Shown one piece after another: positions 7,520-16,640 of a stretch of DNA of 64,000 bases (the stretch's first letter is position 1; the number at the start of each line of letters is the position of its first letter). The notes under the pieces were generated by a model. It searched no databases. It was not told the DNA's origin and was given only the letters and a program-made list of their open reading frames with translations. The position numbers and the translations under genes were made by a program. Origin of the DNA: Verrucomicrobiota bacterium (GTDB taxonomy: Bacteria; Verrucomicrobiota; Verrucomicrobiia; Opitutales; UBA953); contig VHDL01000008.1 of assembly GCA_016871415.1 (NCBI GenBank), positions 1 to 64,000 of the forward strand, read 5' to 3'.

Positions 7520-8317
7520 ATGACGCTTCGGCGGCTGGCGCCCTTCTCCGTCGGGGGGCAGGGTGGAGGGGTGACCCCGCTCCTGCTTCATATTCCGCAC
7601 GCGGCCGACCTCGTTCCGGAGGCGGTAAAGGGGGATTTCCTCGTTTCAGAGGAGGTTCTGGCCTTCGAGAGGCTCAGGCTGACGGACTGGTTCACGGATA
7701 AGCTCTACGGGCGGGGTGCGGACCCGGAGGACGTGATTGCTGCCCGAATCTCCCGGCTGGTGGTGGACGTGGAGCGTTATGAGGATGACGCTCGCGAGCC
7801 CTGCGCCAAGGTCGGCATGGGGGCGACCTATGTAAGCACGACCGATGGCCGGCTCCTGCGTTCACTGTCGCCGGAAAGGAGGGAGGCTCTAATCGAGGCC
7901 CATTACCGGCCGCATCACCGTCGGCTCGATGACGCCGCACGGCTGAGGCTGGAGCGTTTCGGCCGCTGCGTCGTTTTGGACGCGCATTCTTTTCCCTCGC
8001 GCGCGCTGCCCACGCAGCGGGATTTCGGCGATCCGCCGGAGATCGGCCTGGGCACCGAGCCCGGACACACGCCGACCGCACTGCTCAACGAAGCCGAGGC
8101 ATTCTTCCGCGCCCACGGCTTCAAGGTCGGCGTCAACGTGCCGTTCAGCGGCGCAATGGTGCCTGCGGCCTTCCTGGGCCGTGATGCGCGCGTGAGCGCG
8201 ATCATGGTGGAGGTGCGACGCGACCTGTACATGGACGAGTCGACCGGACTCCGTGGCCCCGGCTTCGTCCGCATCCGCGACGTGCTGACGGAATTTCGCG
8301 GTACGCTCACCGCGTGA
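7520..8317 (+). CDS. N-formylglutamate amidohydrolase family protein
   Basis: 265 residues. Known: this family (PF05013) hydrolyses N-formylglutamate to glutamate and formate in one histidine degradation route; some members act on other N-formyl amino acids. Seen: LLLHIPHA near residue 22, RLVVDVERYEDD (about 79-90), VVLDAHSFPS (about 153) and IMVEVRRDLYMDE (about 231), the usual spread of conserved metal and substrate residues. There are no other hut genes nearby. It stands alone, divergent from gene C and overlapping the 3' end of gene D (tail to tail) by 11 nt. The start is uncertain because no strong ribosome site precedes the ATG. Confidence 0.82.
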   Translation: MTLRRLAPFSVGGQGGGVTPLLLHIPHAADLVPEAVKGDFLVSEEVLAFERLRLTDWFTDKLYGRGADPEDVIAARISRLVVDVERYEDDAREPCAKVGMGATYVSTTDGRLLRSLSPERREALIEAHYRPHHRRLDDAARLRLERFGRCVVLDAHSFPSRALPTQRDFGDPPEIGLGTEPGHTPTALLNEAEAFFRAHGFKVGVNVPFSGAMVPAAFLGRDARVSAIMVEVRRDLYMDESTGLRGPGFVRIRDVLTEFRGTLTA

Positions 8318-8819
8318 CCACGGGCTCAGGCGCTGGCCTCGCCACTTCGGCGCGGAGCAGCGCCATCGCCTCATCCCACATCGCCTTGGCGTCCGGCAGC
8401 CTCGCCTCACGGGCCTCCTCGGTGGCGTCCTTCCAGCCGGCCTCCAGCGCCTGCCACTCCTTGATGAGTTCCTTGACCCGAGGCGTCTCAATCCAGCGCT
8501 TGGCCGCGGCGTCGAAGGTCGCCGGGTGGGCCGCCTTGAGCTCGTTGATCACCCGCACCCCCTCCTGCACGACCAAGGCCTTACGCAATTCGGCCGGGGC
8601 GGAGACCACGTTGTCCCTCGGATTCAGCTTCAGGTCGGCCGCGCTGCGGGGCTTTGAGCCCTTCACCTCCGGCCCGGTCTTGACCGGGCGGCCCGGAGCG
8701 GGGCCCGCATGGGCTGCGGACGCGTCCTTCTCCGGGTCTTCCCGCATCAGCGCCCACGTCACGCCTGCCGCGATGAATGCGGCCAGCAGGGCGTTGGGCC
8801 AGACGCGGGACGAGGCCAC
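8307..8819 (-). CDS. Membrane-anchored helical protein, family member D
   Basis: 170 residues from a GTG start (MASSRVW). Seen: one N-terminal membrane segment (about 8-24), a Pro/Lys linker and a helical domain (about 70-160). The stretch ELIKEWQALEAGWKDATEEAREA aligns with the corresponding part of member E, which also begins MASSR. More weakly it aligns with the EK-rich helix of A and B. It lies 9 nt after gene E and is probably translated from the same message. Function unknown. Confidence 0.7.
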   Translation of the reverse strand: MASSRVWPNALLAAFIAAGVTWALMREDPEKDASAAHAGPAPGRPVKTGPEVKGSKPRSAADLKLNPRDNVVSAPAELRKALVVQEGVRVINELKAAHPATFDAAAKRWIETPRVKELIKEWQALEAGWKDATEEAREARLPDAKAMWDEAMALLRAEVARPAPEPVVTR

Positions 8820-8828
8820 GTCAGCGTC

Positions 8829-9509
8829 TCACTGGATGATGACCGGCCGCTTGGAAAAGGGAGCCGGGTCGGGCGCGTTCGCGGGCGCGGCCCCGTTCTG
8901 ATTGGCGGGCAGCGTGACCGACTGGACGCGAACCCCGGGCGGCAGGCCGTCGCCCTGCGGCGCTCCGTTGATGCGCCCCATCTCCTCCTTGAGGCGTGCG
9001 AGCCCGATTGTGCGGATCAGCTCCATCTCCCGCATGATGCCCTCTTTTTCGCCGTCGGTCGCCGTCTTCCACTGCCCCTCCAGCTCGTGCCTCCGGCGGA
9101 ACAACTCCTTGAACTTCTCGTCCTGCAGGGCGGCGCCAAACGCGGCCCGCATCTTGTCGCGGTCGCCGCCGGAGATCTCCTCGACCATCTTGCGGCTGTT
9201 GTCGTTGAAGCTCGCGAACCTCTCCTCGAGCGCGGCCTTGGCGGCGGAGGACTTCTCCTTCACCATCTCCTTGTTGCGGTCGAAGTCCGGCCGGACGTTC
9301 TCCTCGGAATTGAGCACGAGACCGCTGGTGCTGCGCGCCTTGATCTCCCCGCCCGGGTCGACCGCGGAAGCGCGCTTGGGCGCCTTTGTCTGGGCGGCGG
9401 TCGCCTCCGTCACGGCCTCCTTGATCGGGGTCGCGTAGCGGCTGATGCCGATGCCGGTCAGGACGCAGAGTCCGACGGTCAAGATGATGAAGGAGCGGCT
9501 GGAGGCCAT
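8829..9509 (-). CDS. Membrane-anchored helical protein, family member E
   Basis: 226 residues. Seen: N-terminal membrane segment (about 7-24), a linker, a long helical region with AAFGAALQDEKFKELF and RRHELEGQWKTATDGEK (about 125-160), then a Pro/Asn/Ala-rich tail. The DExxxELF and EK patterns resemble member A (QDESVREIF, SENEK), which ties the two clusters together. It is the first gene of a two-gene unit with D. The protein is predicted to sit on the outer face of the inner membrane. Function unknown. Confidence 0.72.
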   Translation of the reverse strand: MASSRSFIILTVGLCVLTGIGISRYATPIKEAVTEATAAQTKAPKRASAVDPGGEIKARSTSGLVLNSEENVRPDFDRNKEMVKEKSSAAKAALEERFASFNDNSRKMVEEISGGDRDKMRAAFGAALQDEKFKELFRRRHELEGQWKTATDGEKEGIMREMELIRTIGLARLKEEMGRINGAPQGDGLPPGVRVQSVTLPANQNGAAPANAPDPAPFSKRPVIIQ

Positions 9510-9616
9510 GGGGCGTTTGTCTTACTAATGATTTTAAACCTCCGGAAAAGGGGGAAGTTCCGTCCGGCGGTCCTTTGCCTCGACTCAGGGCGCCTGCTCC
9601 CGCCAATAATGGGTCC

Positions 9617-11206
9617 ATGTCCAGCGACCCGTCACTCACCGGCCTCTCCTTCATTGGCTTCACCCGCGGCCGCGTCGGCGGCCGGACCTGGCGGGCCTTC
9701 GACCCCGCCGCTGGTTCCGAGCTGCCCGAGCCATTCCACACGGCACACGCCGATGAGGTCGACCGCGCGGCGGAACTGGCCGCGGCCGCCGCCCCCGCCC
9801 TGGCCGCGCTTTCCGGCAAGGCTAAGGCCGCGTTCCTCCGTGCACTCGCCGACCGCGTCGCCGCCGCTACCCCGGCGCTCGCCGCCCGAGCCATGCGCGA
9901 GACAGCGCTGCCCGAGGCCCGCTGCCAGGGTGAGATCGGCCGGACGGTCGGACAGCTCCGCCTCTTCGCCGCCCTGGTTGAGAAGGGCGAGTGGGTCGAC
10001 GCGCGCATCGAGCACGCGGACCCCGAGCGGAAACCCGTGCCCAAGCCGGACCACCGTTCGATGTGCCGCCCGCTCGGCCCGGTCGCGGTCTTCTGCGCCA
10101 GCAACTTCCCGTTCGCCTACTCCGTGGCCGGCGGCGACACCGCGTCGGCCTTCGCCGCGGGCTGCCCCGTCGTCGTGGTGGCGCATCAGGCCCACCCCGG
10201 CACCGCCGAGATCATGGCCGGACTGGTCGTCTCCGCCGTTCGCGAAGTTGGCCTGCCCGAGGGCACGTTCTCGATGGTGCAGGGCGACGGACGCGACGTG
10301 GGCCAACGTCTGGTGAAGCACCCCACGCTCAGCGCAGTCGGGTTCACTGGCTCCCGCGCGGGAGGCCGCGCCCTGATGGACCTCGCCGCCGCCCGGCCTT
10401 TGCCCATCCCTGTCTACGCCGAGATGAGCAGCGTGAACCCCGTCGTGCTTCTCGAAGGTGCGCTGGCCTCGCGTGGTGAGGCCGTCGCCTCCGGCATGGT
10501 CGGCTCCTGCACCCTGGGCGTGGGCCAGTTCTGCACCCAGCCCGGCGTGCTCCTCCTCGTGCGCTCCGCCGCCGCGGAGGCCTTCATCGCAAAACTCGCC
10601 TCGCTCTTCGCCGCCGCGCCGGAGGGCGTTATGCTCACCCCAGGCATCCGGCGCGCCTACGCCGCGGCCGTTGCCGCCCGATCCGCGCGTAAGGGCGTAC
10701 GCGTGCTGGCGACCGGGCCGTCCAGCGACCGTTCCTGCGGCGCCCAGGCCGCGCTGCTGCAGGTCTCAGCGTCCGACTTCATCGCCGACGGCACGCTGCA
10801 CGAGGAGGTCTTCGGCCCCTGTTCGCTCGTGGTGGTCTGCGACAACCTCGCCCAGCTGCATCGCGCCCTCGAATCGATGGAGGGCAGCCTTACGGCCACC
10901 CTGCACGCTTCGGATGCCGAGCTGCCGCAGCAGCAGGCGCTGCTCGCGCGTCTCAGCGAACTCGCCGGTCGCGTCATCCTCAACGGATTCCCCACCGGCG
11001 TCGAAGTCTCGCACGCCATCGTCCACGGCGGACCCTATCCCTCCTTGTCCGACGGACGCACGACCTCGGTCGGCTCCAATGCCATCTACCGTTTCACGCG
11101 CCTGGTCTGCTACCAGGGCTTCGCTGACGCGGCGCTGCCGGACGAGCTCAAGGAGTCGAACCCCCTGGGCATCGCGCGTCTGGTCGACGGCGTGAGGCGC
11201 GTCTGA
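9617..11206 (+). CDS. Aldehyde dehydrogenase of the alpha-ketoglutarate semialdehyde dehydrogenase type
   Basis: 529 residues from the ATG at 9617; a start 14 codons upstream adds no conserved sequence. Seen: GPVAVFCASNFPFAYSVAGG (nucleotide and substrate pocket), VGFTGSRAGGRALMDLAAA, the general-base region VYAEMSSVNP and the catalytic cysteine in LGVGQFCTQPG. Known: these motifs are typical of 2,5-dioxovalerate dehydrogenases, which oxidise alpha-ketoglutarate semialdehyde to alpha-ketoglutarate with NAD(P) at the end of pentose, hexarate or hydroxyproline breakdown. No other gene of those routes is adjacent, so the in vivo substrate is inferred from family only. It is monocistronic and convergent with the next gene. 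Confidence 0.82.
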   Translation: MSSDPSLTGLSFIGFTRGRVGGRTWRAFDPAAGSELPEPFHTAHADEVDRAAELAAAAAPALAALSGKAKAAFLRALADRVAAATPALAARAMRETALPEARCQGEIGRTVGQLRLFAALVEKGEWVDARIEHADPERKPVPKPDHRSMCRPLGPVAVFCASNFPFAYSVAGGDTASAFAAGCPVVVVAHQAHPGTAEIMAGLVVSAVREVGLPEGTFSMVQGDGRDVGQRLVKHPTLSAVGFTGSRAGGRALMDLAAARPLPIPVYAEMSSVNPVVLLEGALASRGEAVASGMVGSCTLGVGQFCTQPGVLLLVRSAAAEAFIAKLASLFAAAPEGVMLTPGIRRAYAAAVAARSARKGVRVLATGPSSDRSCGAQAALLQVSASDFIADGTLHEEVFGPCSLVVVCDNLAQLHRALESMEGSLTATLHASDAELPQQQALLARLSELAGRVILNGFPTGVEVSHAIVHGGPYPSLSDGRTTSVGSNAIYRFTRLVCYQGFADAALPDELKESNPLGIARLVDGVRRV

Positions 11207-11210
11207 ACGA

Positions 11211-12536
11211 TCAGCGTGCCTCGGCGCGGGCCTTGACGTGGTTCATCACGCGTAGCTGCACCTGCGAGACGATTTCGCGCGTCCAAAGGTTCCAGTAGGA
11301 GGCCGGCGCGAGGTTGAGCAGGTAGCGGCTGGTGCCGGTGAGGCGCGTGCGTCCGTCGGGCAGGGCTTCGAGCCGGAATCCGCCCTCCAGGCCCGCGTAG
11401 CTGCCATGCAGGTGAGGGGCGTCGATCTCCCGTCCGAGGAGTGCGGCCTCCTTCATCGGGGCGGGCGTCTCCAGGACCTTGAAGCGCAGTTCTTCGCCCG
11501 GCTTCCAGACCGTGATGAGCTCAGGCATGTCGCCCGTGCTCAGACGGCAGACCCGGCGGGCACCGACCCCGCCTTCTCCTTCGACGTAGGTTTCGAGCGG
11601 ATGCGCCACTCCCAGCACGAAGAGGGTCTCCGTGGGCTCGGGCAGGCCGCGGATGTCCTTGAGCTGGGCCCAGACCGCGGCCGGCGTGGCGTCGATGGTC
11701 ACGACGGAGCTGACCTCGTCCTCAAGGGGTGAGGGCGGAGCGAAGCGCTCACCGCCGGCCAAGGCCAGCAGCGTCAGCCAGGCCGCCGACTGCATGCGTC
11801 CCTCCGCCATGGTCGTGCGTCCTCCGACGATGTGTCCGATGATCGCACCCATGACGCATAGGACGAGGGCCGGGAGGGCCGCCATCATCATGCAGACCAC
11901 GCCTTCCATCGCCGCGAAGCCGAGCATCGTCATGACGGCTGCCAAGGTGCAGACGGCCGCGCCGACGGAGTGTCCGCAGCTCCGTCCCGCGCGACCGGCG
12001 ATCAGGCCGACGACGAATCCCGTGGCGAGCGGCGCCAGGATGACGGCGCTGTAGATGAGGTATCCGACGGCGGATTCCCCGCCGGGCCGGTGGTCATTGT
12101 GCTCACTGACCAAATACGCCGTGCCCCAGCTGAAGGCCGCGACGCACAGCCAGCAGATCGCGGCCGGCACGGCCAGACGTCCCGCCAGCCTCCAGACGCC
12201 ATCGCCTTCGTCCTCGTCCGAGGCGGAGCCGAGCCAGAAGGCGACGCCCGCGCCGAGGATGGGCACGCAGGAAAGCGCGCCCCAGAGAGGGGCGAGCGAC
12301 CAGCCGAGCCGGCCGGCTCGCAGCGTGGCCATGACGAAGGACGCCGCCAAGGAGACGAGGCCGGCGGCCAGGAGCAGCATCTCGTAGGACTCCATGTTAT
12401 CCGTCCAGCCGCGGGAAAGCATCCTGTTGAGGGCCGGGGTCAGGCGCGCCGTGACCAGCGAGGTGGCTAGGAGCGAGGCCGGCACGCCGATGAAAAGGTA
12501 GGCCGTCCGGCTCGGGAAGGTCGCGCGCTCGCTCAT
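11211..12536 (-). CDS. Multi-pass membrane protein with C-terminal SRPBCC-like domain
   Basis: 441 residues. Seen: about seven hydrophobic segments in the first 260 residues, then a soluble region (about 275-435) that begins SSVVTIDATPAAVWAQLKDI and has the spacing of a START/polyketide-cyclase-like (SRPBCC) fold, which binds hydrophobic ligands. A role in lipid or signal handling is possible but nothing in the sequence fixes it. The next leftward gene upstream lies 72 nt away. The stop codon is 4 nt from that of the convergent dehydrogenase. Confidence 0.6.
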   Translation of the reverse strand: MSERATFPSRTAYLFIGVPASLLATSLVTARLTPALNRMLSRGWTDNMESYEMLLLAAGLVSLAASFVMATLRAGRLGWSLAPLWGALSCVPILGAGVAFWLGSASDEDEGDGVWRLAGRLAVPAAICWLCVAAFSWGTAYLVSEHNDHRPGGESAVGYLIYSAVILAPLATGFVVGLIAGRAGRSCGHSVGAAVCTLAAVMTMLGFAAMEGVVCMMMAALPALVLCVMGAIIGHIVGGRTTMAEGRMQSAAWLTLLALAGGERFAPPSPLEDEVSSVVTIDATPAAVWAQLKDIRGLPEPTETLFVLGVAHPLETYVEGEGGVGARRVCRLSTGDMPELITVWKPGEELRFKVLETPAPMKEAALLGREIDAPHLHGSYAGLEGGFRLEALPDGRTRLTGTSRYLLNLAPASYWNLWTREIVSQVQLRVMNHVKARAEAR

Positions 12537-12608
12537 GACCCCGTTCTCTCTCCGGACGCAACCGATGGCAACAGGCTAAGCGGCTCTCCGGGAGCTATTG
12601 CGTCTGCT

Positions 12609-13364
12609 TCAGCGGAATAGAAGCAGTTTCCACCACGTACGGGAATAGGGCAGGGCGAGGTGCTCCATGCAGGCGGCCGTGAAGGCGGCCTCGACCTCCT
12701 CGGGCGGATGCCCGTCCAGCAGTTTCGCGCTCTCCAGTTCTGCTCGTCCGCGTCGCGCGGCGTCCTTGACGTGCGCATGCTTGAGCAGGTGGGCGAAGGC
12801 CAGGACCATGGCGAGGACTCCGAAGCCGGCGCAGGCCCAGAGGATGCGTCCGCGTCCGCCCAGCGCCAGGAGCACGAACAGCACCGGCCAGGCGTTGCCC
12901 CAGAGGATCATGAAGGAGTCCCATGCGGAGAGCCCGCCGAGCTTCCGGTCGCGGTGCTGCAGCGCGTGACCCGCGAGACGCGCCGCGCGGGCGACGTCGA
13001 ACAGCGTCCTTCCGTGATACGTCTCCGGCGACAGTTTGACGGCCGGTTCGTGCGCGGAGTAGAAATCGTTCACCGTCAGGGAGGTCTCATCGACGTCCAC
13101 CTGGGGCACTTCGCCGCGCAGCAGCACGATGCGCGCGGCCTGCGCCCCGCTCACGCCCCGCACGAGGAGCGCGCCGCCGTGAGCCCGACGCAGGGACAGC
13201 AGCCGGCGCCAGGCCATCCAGGGCAGCAGCACCGCGAAGACGCCGCCGAGGCAGAGGACCAGCAGAATCTTGAATGGGAGTCCCGGCACGGCTTCAACGT
13301 GCGACGTATGCGGGCCGGCATCAAGGCGGGAGGAGCGTGACGCATAGGGGGGATTAGCGGGCAT
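12609..13364 (-). CDS. YugP-like membrane protein lacking the zinc-protease motif
   Basis: 251 residues from the ATG at 13364; the frame stays open much further upstream, but that part is antisense to hemF. Seen: a membrane segment (about 31-50), the [19 protein letters not shown] stretch (about 101-118) and then RLAGHALQH (129-137), two more membrane segments (about 150-190) and a charged tail. Known: YugP-type zinc metallopeptidases have a similar context ending HEVGHAIQH. Here the HE of HExxH is RL, so zinc-dependent catalysis is unlikely. Inferred to be a catalytically dead relative, possibly a scaffold. Divergent from hemF. Confidence 0.6.
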   Translation of the reverse strand: MPANPPYASRSSRLDAGPHTSHVEAVPGLPFKILLVLCLGGVFAVLLPWMAWRRLLSLRRAHGGALLVRGVSGAQAARIVLLRGEVPQVDVDETSLTVNDFYSAHEPAVKLSPETYHGRTLFDVARAARLAGHALQHRDRKLGGLSAWDSFMILWGNAWPVLFVLLALGGRGRILWACAGFGVLAMVLAFAHLLKHAHVKDAARRGRAELESAKLLDGHPPEEVEAAFTAACMEHLALPYSRTWWKLLLFR

Positions 13365-13427
13365 GGAATCGTCGGCCGGCCAAACGCTCCGTTGACCCCG
13401 GGGAGGGTACGGTGCGAGCATCGTCGC

Positions 13428-14318
13428 ATGGACACGGAATCCGTCCGAACCTACCTCCTCGGCCTGCAGGACCGCCTGTGCGGCCTGCTGGAGGAAGTCG
13501 ATGGCAAGGCCCATTATTTCACCGACGATTGGGCTCGCGCCGAAGGGGGCGGAGGCCGCACGCGCGTCATCTCGGGCGGAGCCGTCATCGAGAAGGGCGG
13601 AGTGAACTTCTCCGACGTCCGCGGCAAGTCCCTGCCGCCCTCCGCTACCGCCGCCCGCCCCGAGCTCGCCGGCCGCGCCTTCCGCGCCATGGGGGTGTCG
13701 GTGGTGCATCACCCTCTCAACCCCTACTGCCCGACCTCCCACATGAACGTGAGGTTTTTCTCCACCGAGGGGCCCGATCCGGTCTGGTGGTTCGGCGGCG
13801 GCTTCGATCTCACCCCTTATTACGGCTTCGACGAGGACGCGGTCTCCTGGCACCGCGCGGCGCAGACCGCGACCGGCCCGCTCTACCCGAAGTTCAAGTC
13901 TTGGTGCGATGATTACTTCCTGCTCAAGCATCGCGGGGAGGCCCGCGGGGTGGGCGGCGTCTTCTACGATGACTTCCACGAAGGGGGCTACAACGCGGCC
14001 TTCGCGCTCACCCGGAAGGTCGGCGACGCCTACGGTCCCGCCTATGCGGAGATCTTGCGCCGTCGGAAGGACACGCCCTACGGCGAACGCGAGAAGCAGT
14101 GGCAGGAGGTGCGCCGTGGGCGTTACGTCGAGTTCAACCTCGTCTTCGACCGCGGCACCATCTTCGGCCTCCAGTCTGGCGGTCGCACGGAATCCATCCT
14201 CATGTCCCTGCCGCCCCGGGTGCAGTGGCGCTACTGCCACCAGCCGCAGCCGGGCACGCCGGAGGAACGACTAGTCTCGCATTATCTGAAACCGCAGGAT
14301 TGGCTGAAGGCCACCTGA
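13428..14318 (+). CDS. hemF: Oxygen-dependent coproporphyrinogen III oxidase
   Basis: 296 residues, the usual length (E. coli HemF is 299). It decarboxylates coproporphyrinogen III to protoporphyrinogen IX with O2, in the cytoplasm. Seen: [18 protein letters not shown] (about residues 98-115), [34 protein letters not shown] and [21 protein letters not shown], all hallmarks of the family. The start at 13428 leaves [10 protein letters not shown] as the N-terminus; an in-frame start 12 codons upstream is less likely. Its TGA overlaps the ATG of hemE (TGATG), which indicates translational coupling in a hemF-hemE-hemH cluster. Use of HemF implies at least microaerobic growth. Confidence 0.96.
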   Translation: MDTESVRTYLLGLQDRLCGLLEEVDGKAHYFTDDWARAEGGGGRTRVISGGAVIEKGGVNFSDVRGKSLPPSATAARPELAGRAFRAMGVSVVHHPLNPYCPTSHMNVRFFSTEGPDPVWWFGGGFDLTPYYGFDEDAVSWHRAAQTATGPLYPKFKSWCDDYFLLKHRGEARGVGGVFYDDFHEGGYNAAFALTRKVGDAYGPAYAEILRRRKDTPYGEREKQWQEVRRGRYVEFNLVFDRGTIFGLQSGGRTESILMSLPPRVQWRYCHQPQPGTPEERLVSHYLKPQDWLKAT

Positions 14319-15343
14319 TGACCTCGCGCGAACGCCTCCTCGCCGCCCTCCGACGCGCCCCGCACGACCGGACGCCCGTCTGGATCATGCGTCAGGCTGG
14401 CCGTTACCTGCCGGAATACCGCGCGCTCAAGGCCAAGTCGGACTTCCTGCACATGGTGCGCACGCCCGACCTCGCGGTCGAGGTGACCCTGCAGCCCCTG
14501 CGTCGCTTCGCCCAGCTCGACGCCGCAATCCTCTTCAGCGACATCCTGGTCATCCCCGAGGCTCTCGGCGTCGGCTACCGTTTCCGGGACGAGGGCGGCA
14601 TCGCGATGGAGCGTTCGCTGTCATCGGCCGCCGACCTCGCCACCCTGCGTCCGGAAGGTACCGCGGAACGCCTCGCCTACGTCTACGAGGCGCTCACCTT
14701 GCTACGCCGTGAACTCGGTGACCGCAAGGCGCTGCTCGGTTTCGCCGGTTCGCCCTGGACGCTCGCCTGCTATCTCGTCGAAGGCGGCGGGTCCGAAGAT
14801 TTCCCCAAGACCAAGGCGCTCCTCAAGGCCGATCCGAAGATGATGCACCGCATCCTCGAAATCCTGACCGACGCCGTCGCGCAATATCTCACCCGCCAGT
14901 TCGCCGCCGGCGCCGACGCGATCCAGATCTTCGACAGCTGGGCCGCCGCGCTCACCGGCGCCGACTACGAGGAGTTCTCGCTCCGCTACGTCCGCGCGGT
15001 GCTCGAACGCCTGCCCGCCGGCGCGCCCGTCATCCTTTACGCCAAGGGCAAGTCGTCCGACGCCGCCGCGCTGGCCGCCACCGGCGTGCCCTGCCTCGGC
15101 GTCGATTGGACCCTGCCCATCTCCCGTGTCCGCGCCCTCGCCGGACGCCCGATCTGCCTGCAGGGCAACCTCGATCCCATGCTGATGACCGGCACGCCCG
15201 AGGCCGCCGCCGCGGGCGCACGAGCGGTGCTCGCGGACAACGCGGGCGATCCCGGGCACGTCTTCAACCTCGGGCATGGCATCACGCCAGACGCCCGTAT
15301 CGAGACCGTGCAGGCCGTGCTGGAGGCCGTGGCCGCGGGCTGA
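14318..15343 (+). CDS. hemE: Uroporphyrinogen decarboxylase
   Basis: 341 residues. It converts uroporphyrinogen III to coproporphyrinogen III by removing four carboxyl groups, the step before HemF. Seen: the N-terminal signature PVWIMRQAGRYLPEYRALK with the substrate-binding Arg, the catalytic Asp in ILFSDILVIP, GFAGSPWTLACYLVEGGGS, IFDSWAAALT and the C-terminal FNLGHGI. The start ATG overlaps the hemF stop. It is followed after 47 nt by hemH, so three late haem steps are in one direction. Confidence 0.97.
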   Translation: MTSRERLLAALRRAPHDRTPVWIMRQAGRYLPEYRALKAKSDFLHMVRTPDLAVEVTLQPLRRFAQLDAAILFSDILVIPEALGVGYRFRDEGGIAMERSLSSAADLATLRPEGTAERLAYVYEALTLLRRELGDRKALLGFAGSPWTLACYLVEGGGSEDFPKTKALLKADPKMMHRILEILTDAVAQYLTRQFAAGADAIQIFDSWAAALTGADYEEFSLRYVRAVLERLPAGAPVILYAKGKSSDAAALAATGVPCLGVDWTLPISRVRALAGRPICLQGNLDPMLMTGTPEAAAAGARAVLADNAGDPGHVFNLGHGITPDARIETVQAVLEAVAAG

Positions 15344-15390
15344 TTTCCGAGCCCGATTGACACCGGGCTGGGGTTAGACTGGATGCTGTC

Positions 15391-16416
15391 ATGGCCCGCA
15401 AAGGCATCCTGCTTCTCAACCTCGGCTCTCCGAAGAGCACCTCGGTCGCCGACGTGCGGACCTACCTCCGCGAATTCCTCGGCGACGACCGCGTCATCGA
15501 CTACCCCGCCTGGTTCCGGTTCCTGCTGCTCGAGGGCATCATCCTCCGCACCCGCCCCCGCAAGTCGGCGGCCGCCTACGCGACCGTCTGGACGCCCGAG
15601 GGCGCCCCGCTCCTCGTCACCACGGAGAAACTCCGGACCAAGCTCGAGACGGCGACCGGCCTGCCCGTTGTGACCGGCATGCGCTACGGCGAGCCCTCGT
15701 GCGAGCAGGCCATCCGCAAGGTCCTTGAGCTCGGCATCGACGATCTCTTCGTCATGCCGCAGTATCCTCAGTACGCGATGTCGTCCTACGAGACCGTCGC
15801 CGTGAAGTTCCAGGAGGAGCTCGCCCGCGTCGCGCCCGGACTCAAGTACCGCGTCCTGCAGCCCTATTTCGACGACCCCGCTTACATCGACTGCCTCGTC
15901 GAATCCGCCCGCCCCTGGATTTCGAAGCCTTTCGACAAGGTGCTGTTCTCCTATCACGGCGTGCCGGAGCGGCACCTGCGCAAAGGCGACGCCTCCAAGG
16001 CCCACTGCACCAAGGTCAAGGACTGCTGCTTCCAGCCGTGCCCCTCCCACGCCAACTGCTACAAGCATCAATGCGTACGGACTACGCACCTCTTCGCCGA
16101 GAAGGCCGGCCTGAAGCCCGAGCAGTTCGAGATCTCCTTCCAGTCACGCTTCGGTCCGGAGAAGTGGGTGCCGCCTTACACTGACGAGCGCCTCGAGGCC
16201 CTGCCCGGAGAGGGCGTCAAGAAGCTCCTCGTGATGTGCCCGGCCTTCACCGTCGACTGCCTCGAGACCATCGAGGAGATCAGCGAAGAGGGGAAGGAGG
16301 ACTTCCTGCATGCCGGAGGCGAGAGCTTCGAGCAGATCCCCTGCCTCAATGACCAGGACGTCTACGTGAAGTATCTGGCCGCGCGGGCGGGCTCCTGGCA
16401 GGCCTCCCACCACTGA
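15391..16416 (+). CDS. hemH: Ferrochelatase
   Basis: 341 residues. It inserts Fe2+ into protoporphyrin IX to give haem. Seen: GILLLNLGSP at the N-terminus, VVTGMRYGEPS, FVMPQYPQYAMSSYETV, FSYHGVPERHL with the metal-site His, and a Cys-rich stretch (AHCTKVKDCCFQPCPSHANC, about residues 207-226) followed by YKHQC. Then FQSRFGPEKWVPPYTDE and CPAFTVDCLETIEEISEE. The Cys cluster might hold an iron-sulfur centre, as in some ferrochelatases; this is inference. It is last of the hemF-hemE-hemH set, and the remnant of an aminotransferase begins right after its stop. Confidence 0.96.
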   Translation: MARKGILLLNLGSPKSTSVADVRTYLREFLGDDRVIDYPAWFRFLLLEGIILRTRPRKSAAAYATVWTPEGAPLLVTTEKLRTKLETATGLPVVTGMRYGEPSCEQAIRKVLELGIDDLFVMPQYPQYAMSSYETVAVKFQEELARVAPGLKYRVLQPYFDDPAYIDCLVESARPWISKPFDKVLFSYHGVPERHLRKGDASKAHCTKVKDCCFQPCPSHANCYKHQCVRTTHLFAEKAGLKPEQFEISFQSRFGPEKWVPPYTDERLEALPGEGVKKLLVMCPAFTVDCLETIEEISEEGKEDFLHAGGESFEQIPCLNDQDVYVKYLAARAGSWQASHH

Positions 16417-16423
16417 GTCCGGC

Positions 16424-16639
16424 CTTCAGCCGAACAGCGCGGAGACCGGCTTGCCGCTGGGATTCAAGACCGACACCGAAGCCGCCGAGTGGCTGATCAA
16501 GGAGACCGGCGTGGCCGGCGTGCCGGGGTCGTCGTTCTTCCGCGAGCCCGAGCATCGCTACGTCCGTTTCCACTTCGCCAAGAAGGAGGAGACCCTGAGG
16601 GCGGCAGGGGAGAAGTTGGGGAAGATTGGGAAGAGATAG
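16424..16639 (+). pseudogene. C-terminal remnant of a class I/II aminotransferase
   Basis: Only about 70 codons remain, reading into a TAG at 16637-16639. The stretch FKTDTEAAEWLIKETGVAGV, then PGSSFFREPEHRYVRF and HFAKKEETLRAAGEKL, matches the end of PLP-dependent class I/II aminotransferases (the PGSSF and RF.FAK.EETL patterns). The PLP-lysine region and the whole large domain are missing; the sequence upstream is hemH in another frame. Possible starts (TTG at 16451) would make a 62-residue peptide without activity. Inferred to be a decayed gene truncated by deletion next to hemH. A G-rich array begins directly after it. Confidence 0.75.
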
Positions 16640-16640
16640 A

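Noticed and set aside
12609-14240. Full 543-codon leftward frame as one protein
   Set aside because: The upstream half is antisense to hemF, which has clear motifs; the ATG at 13364 gives a sensible membrane protein.
15357-15385. TTGACA before hemH as a full promoter
   Set aside because: No acceptable -10 is found at 16-18 nt; the box may be chance.
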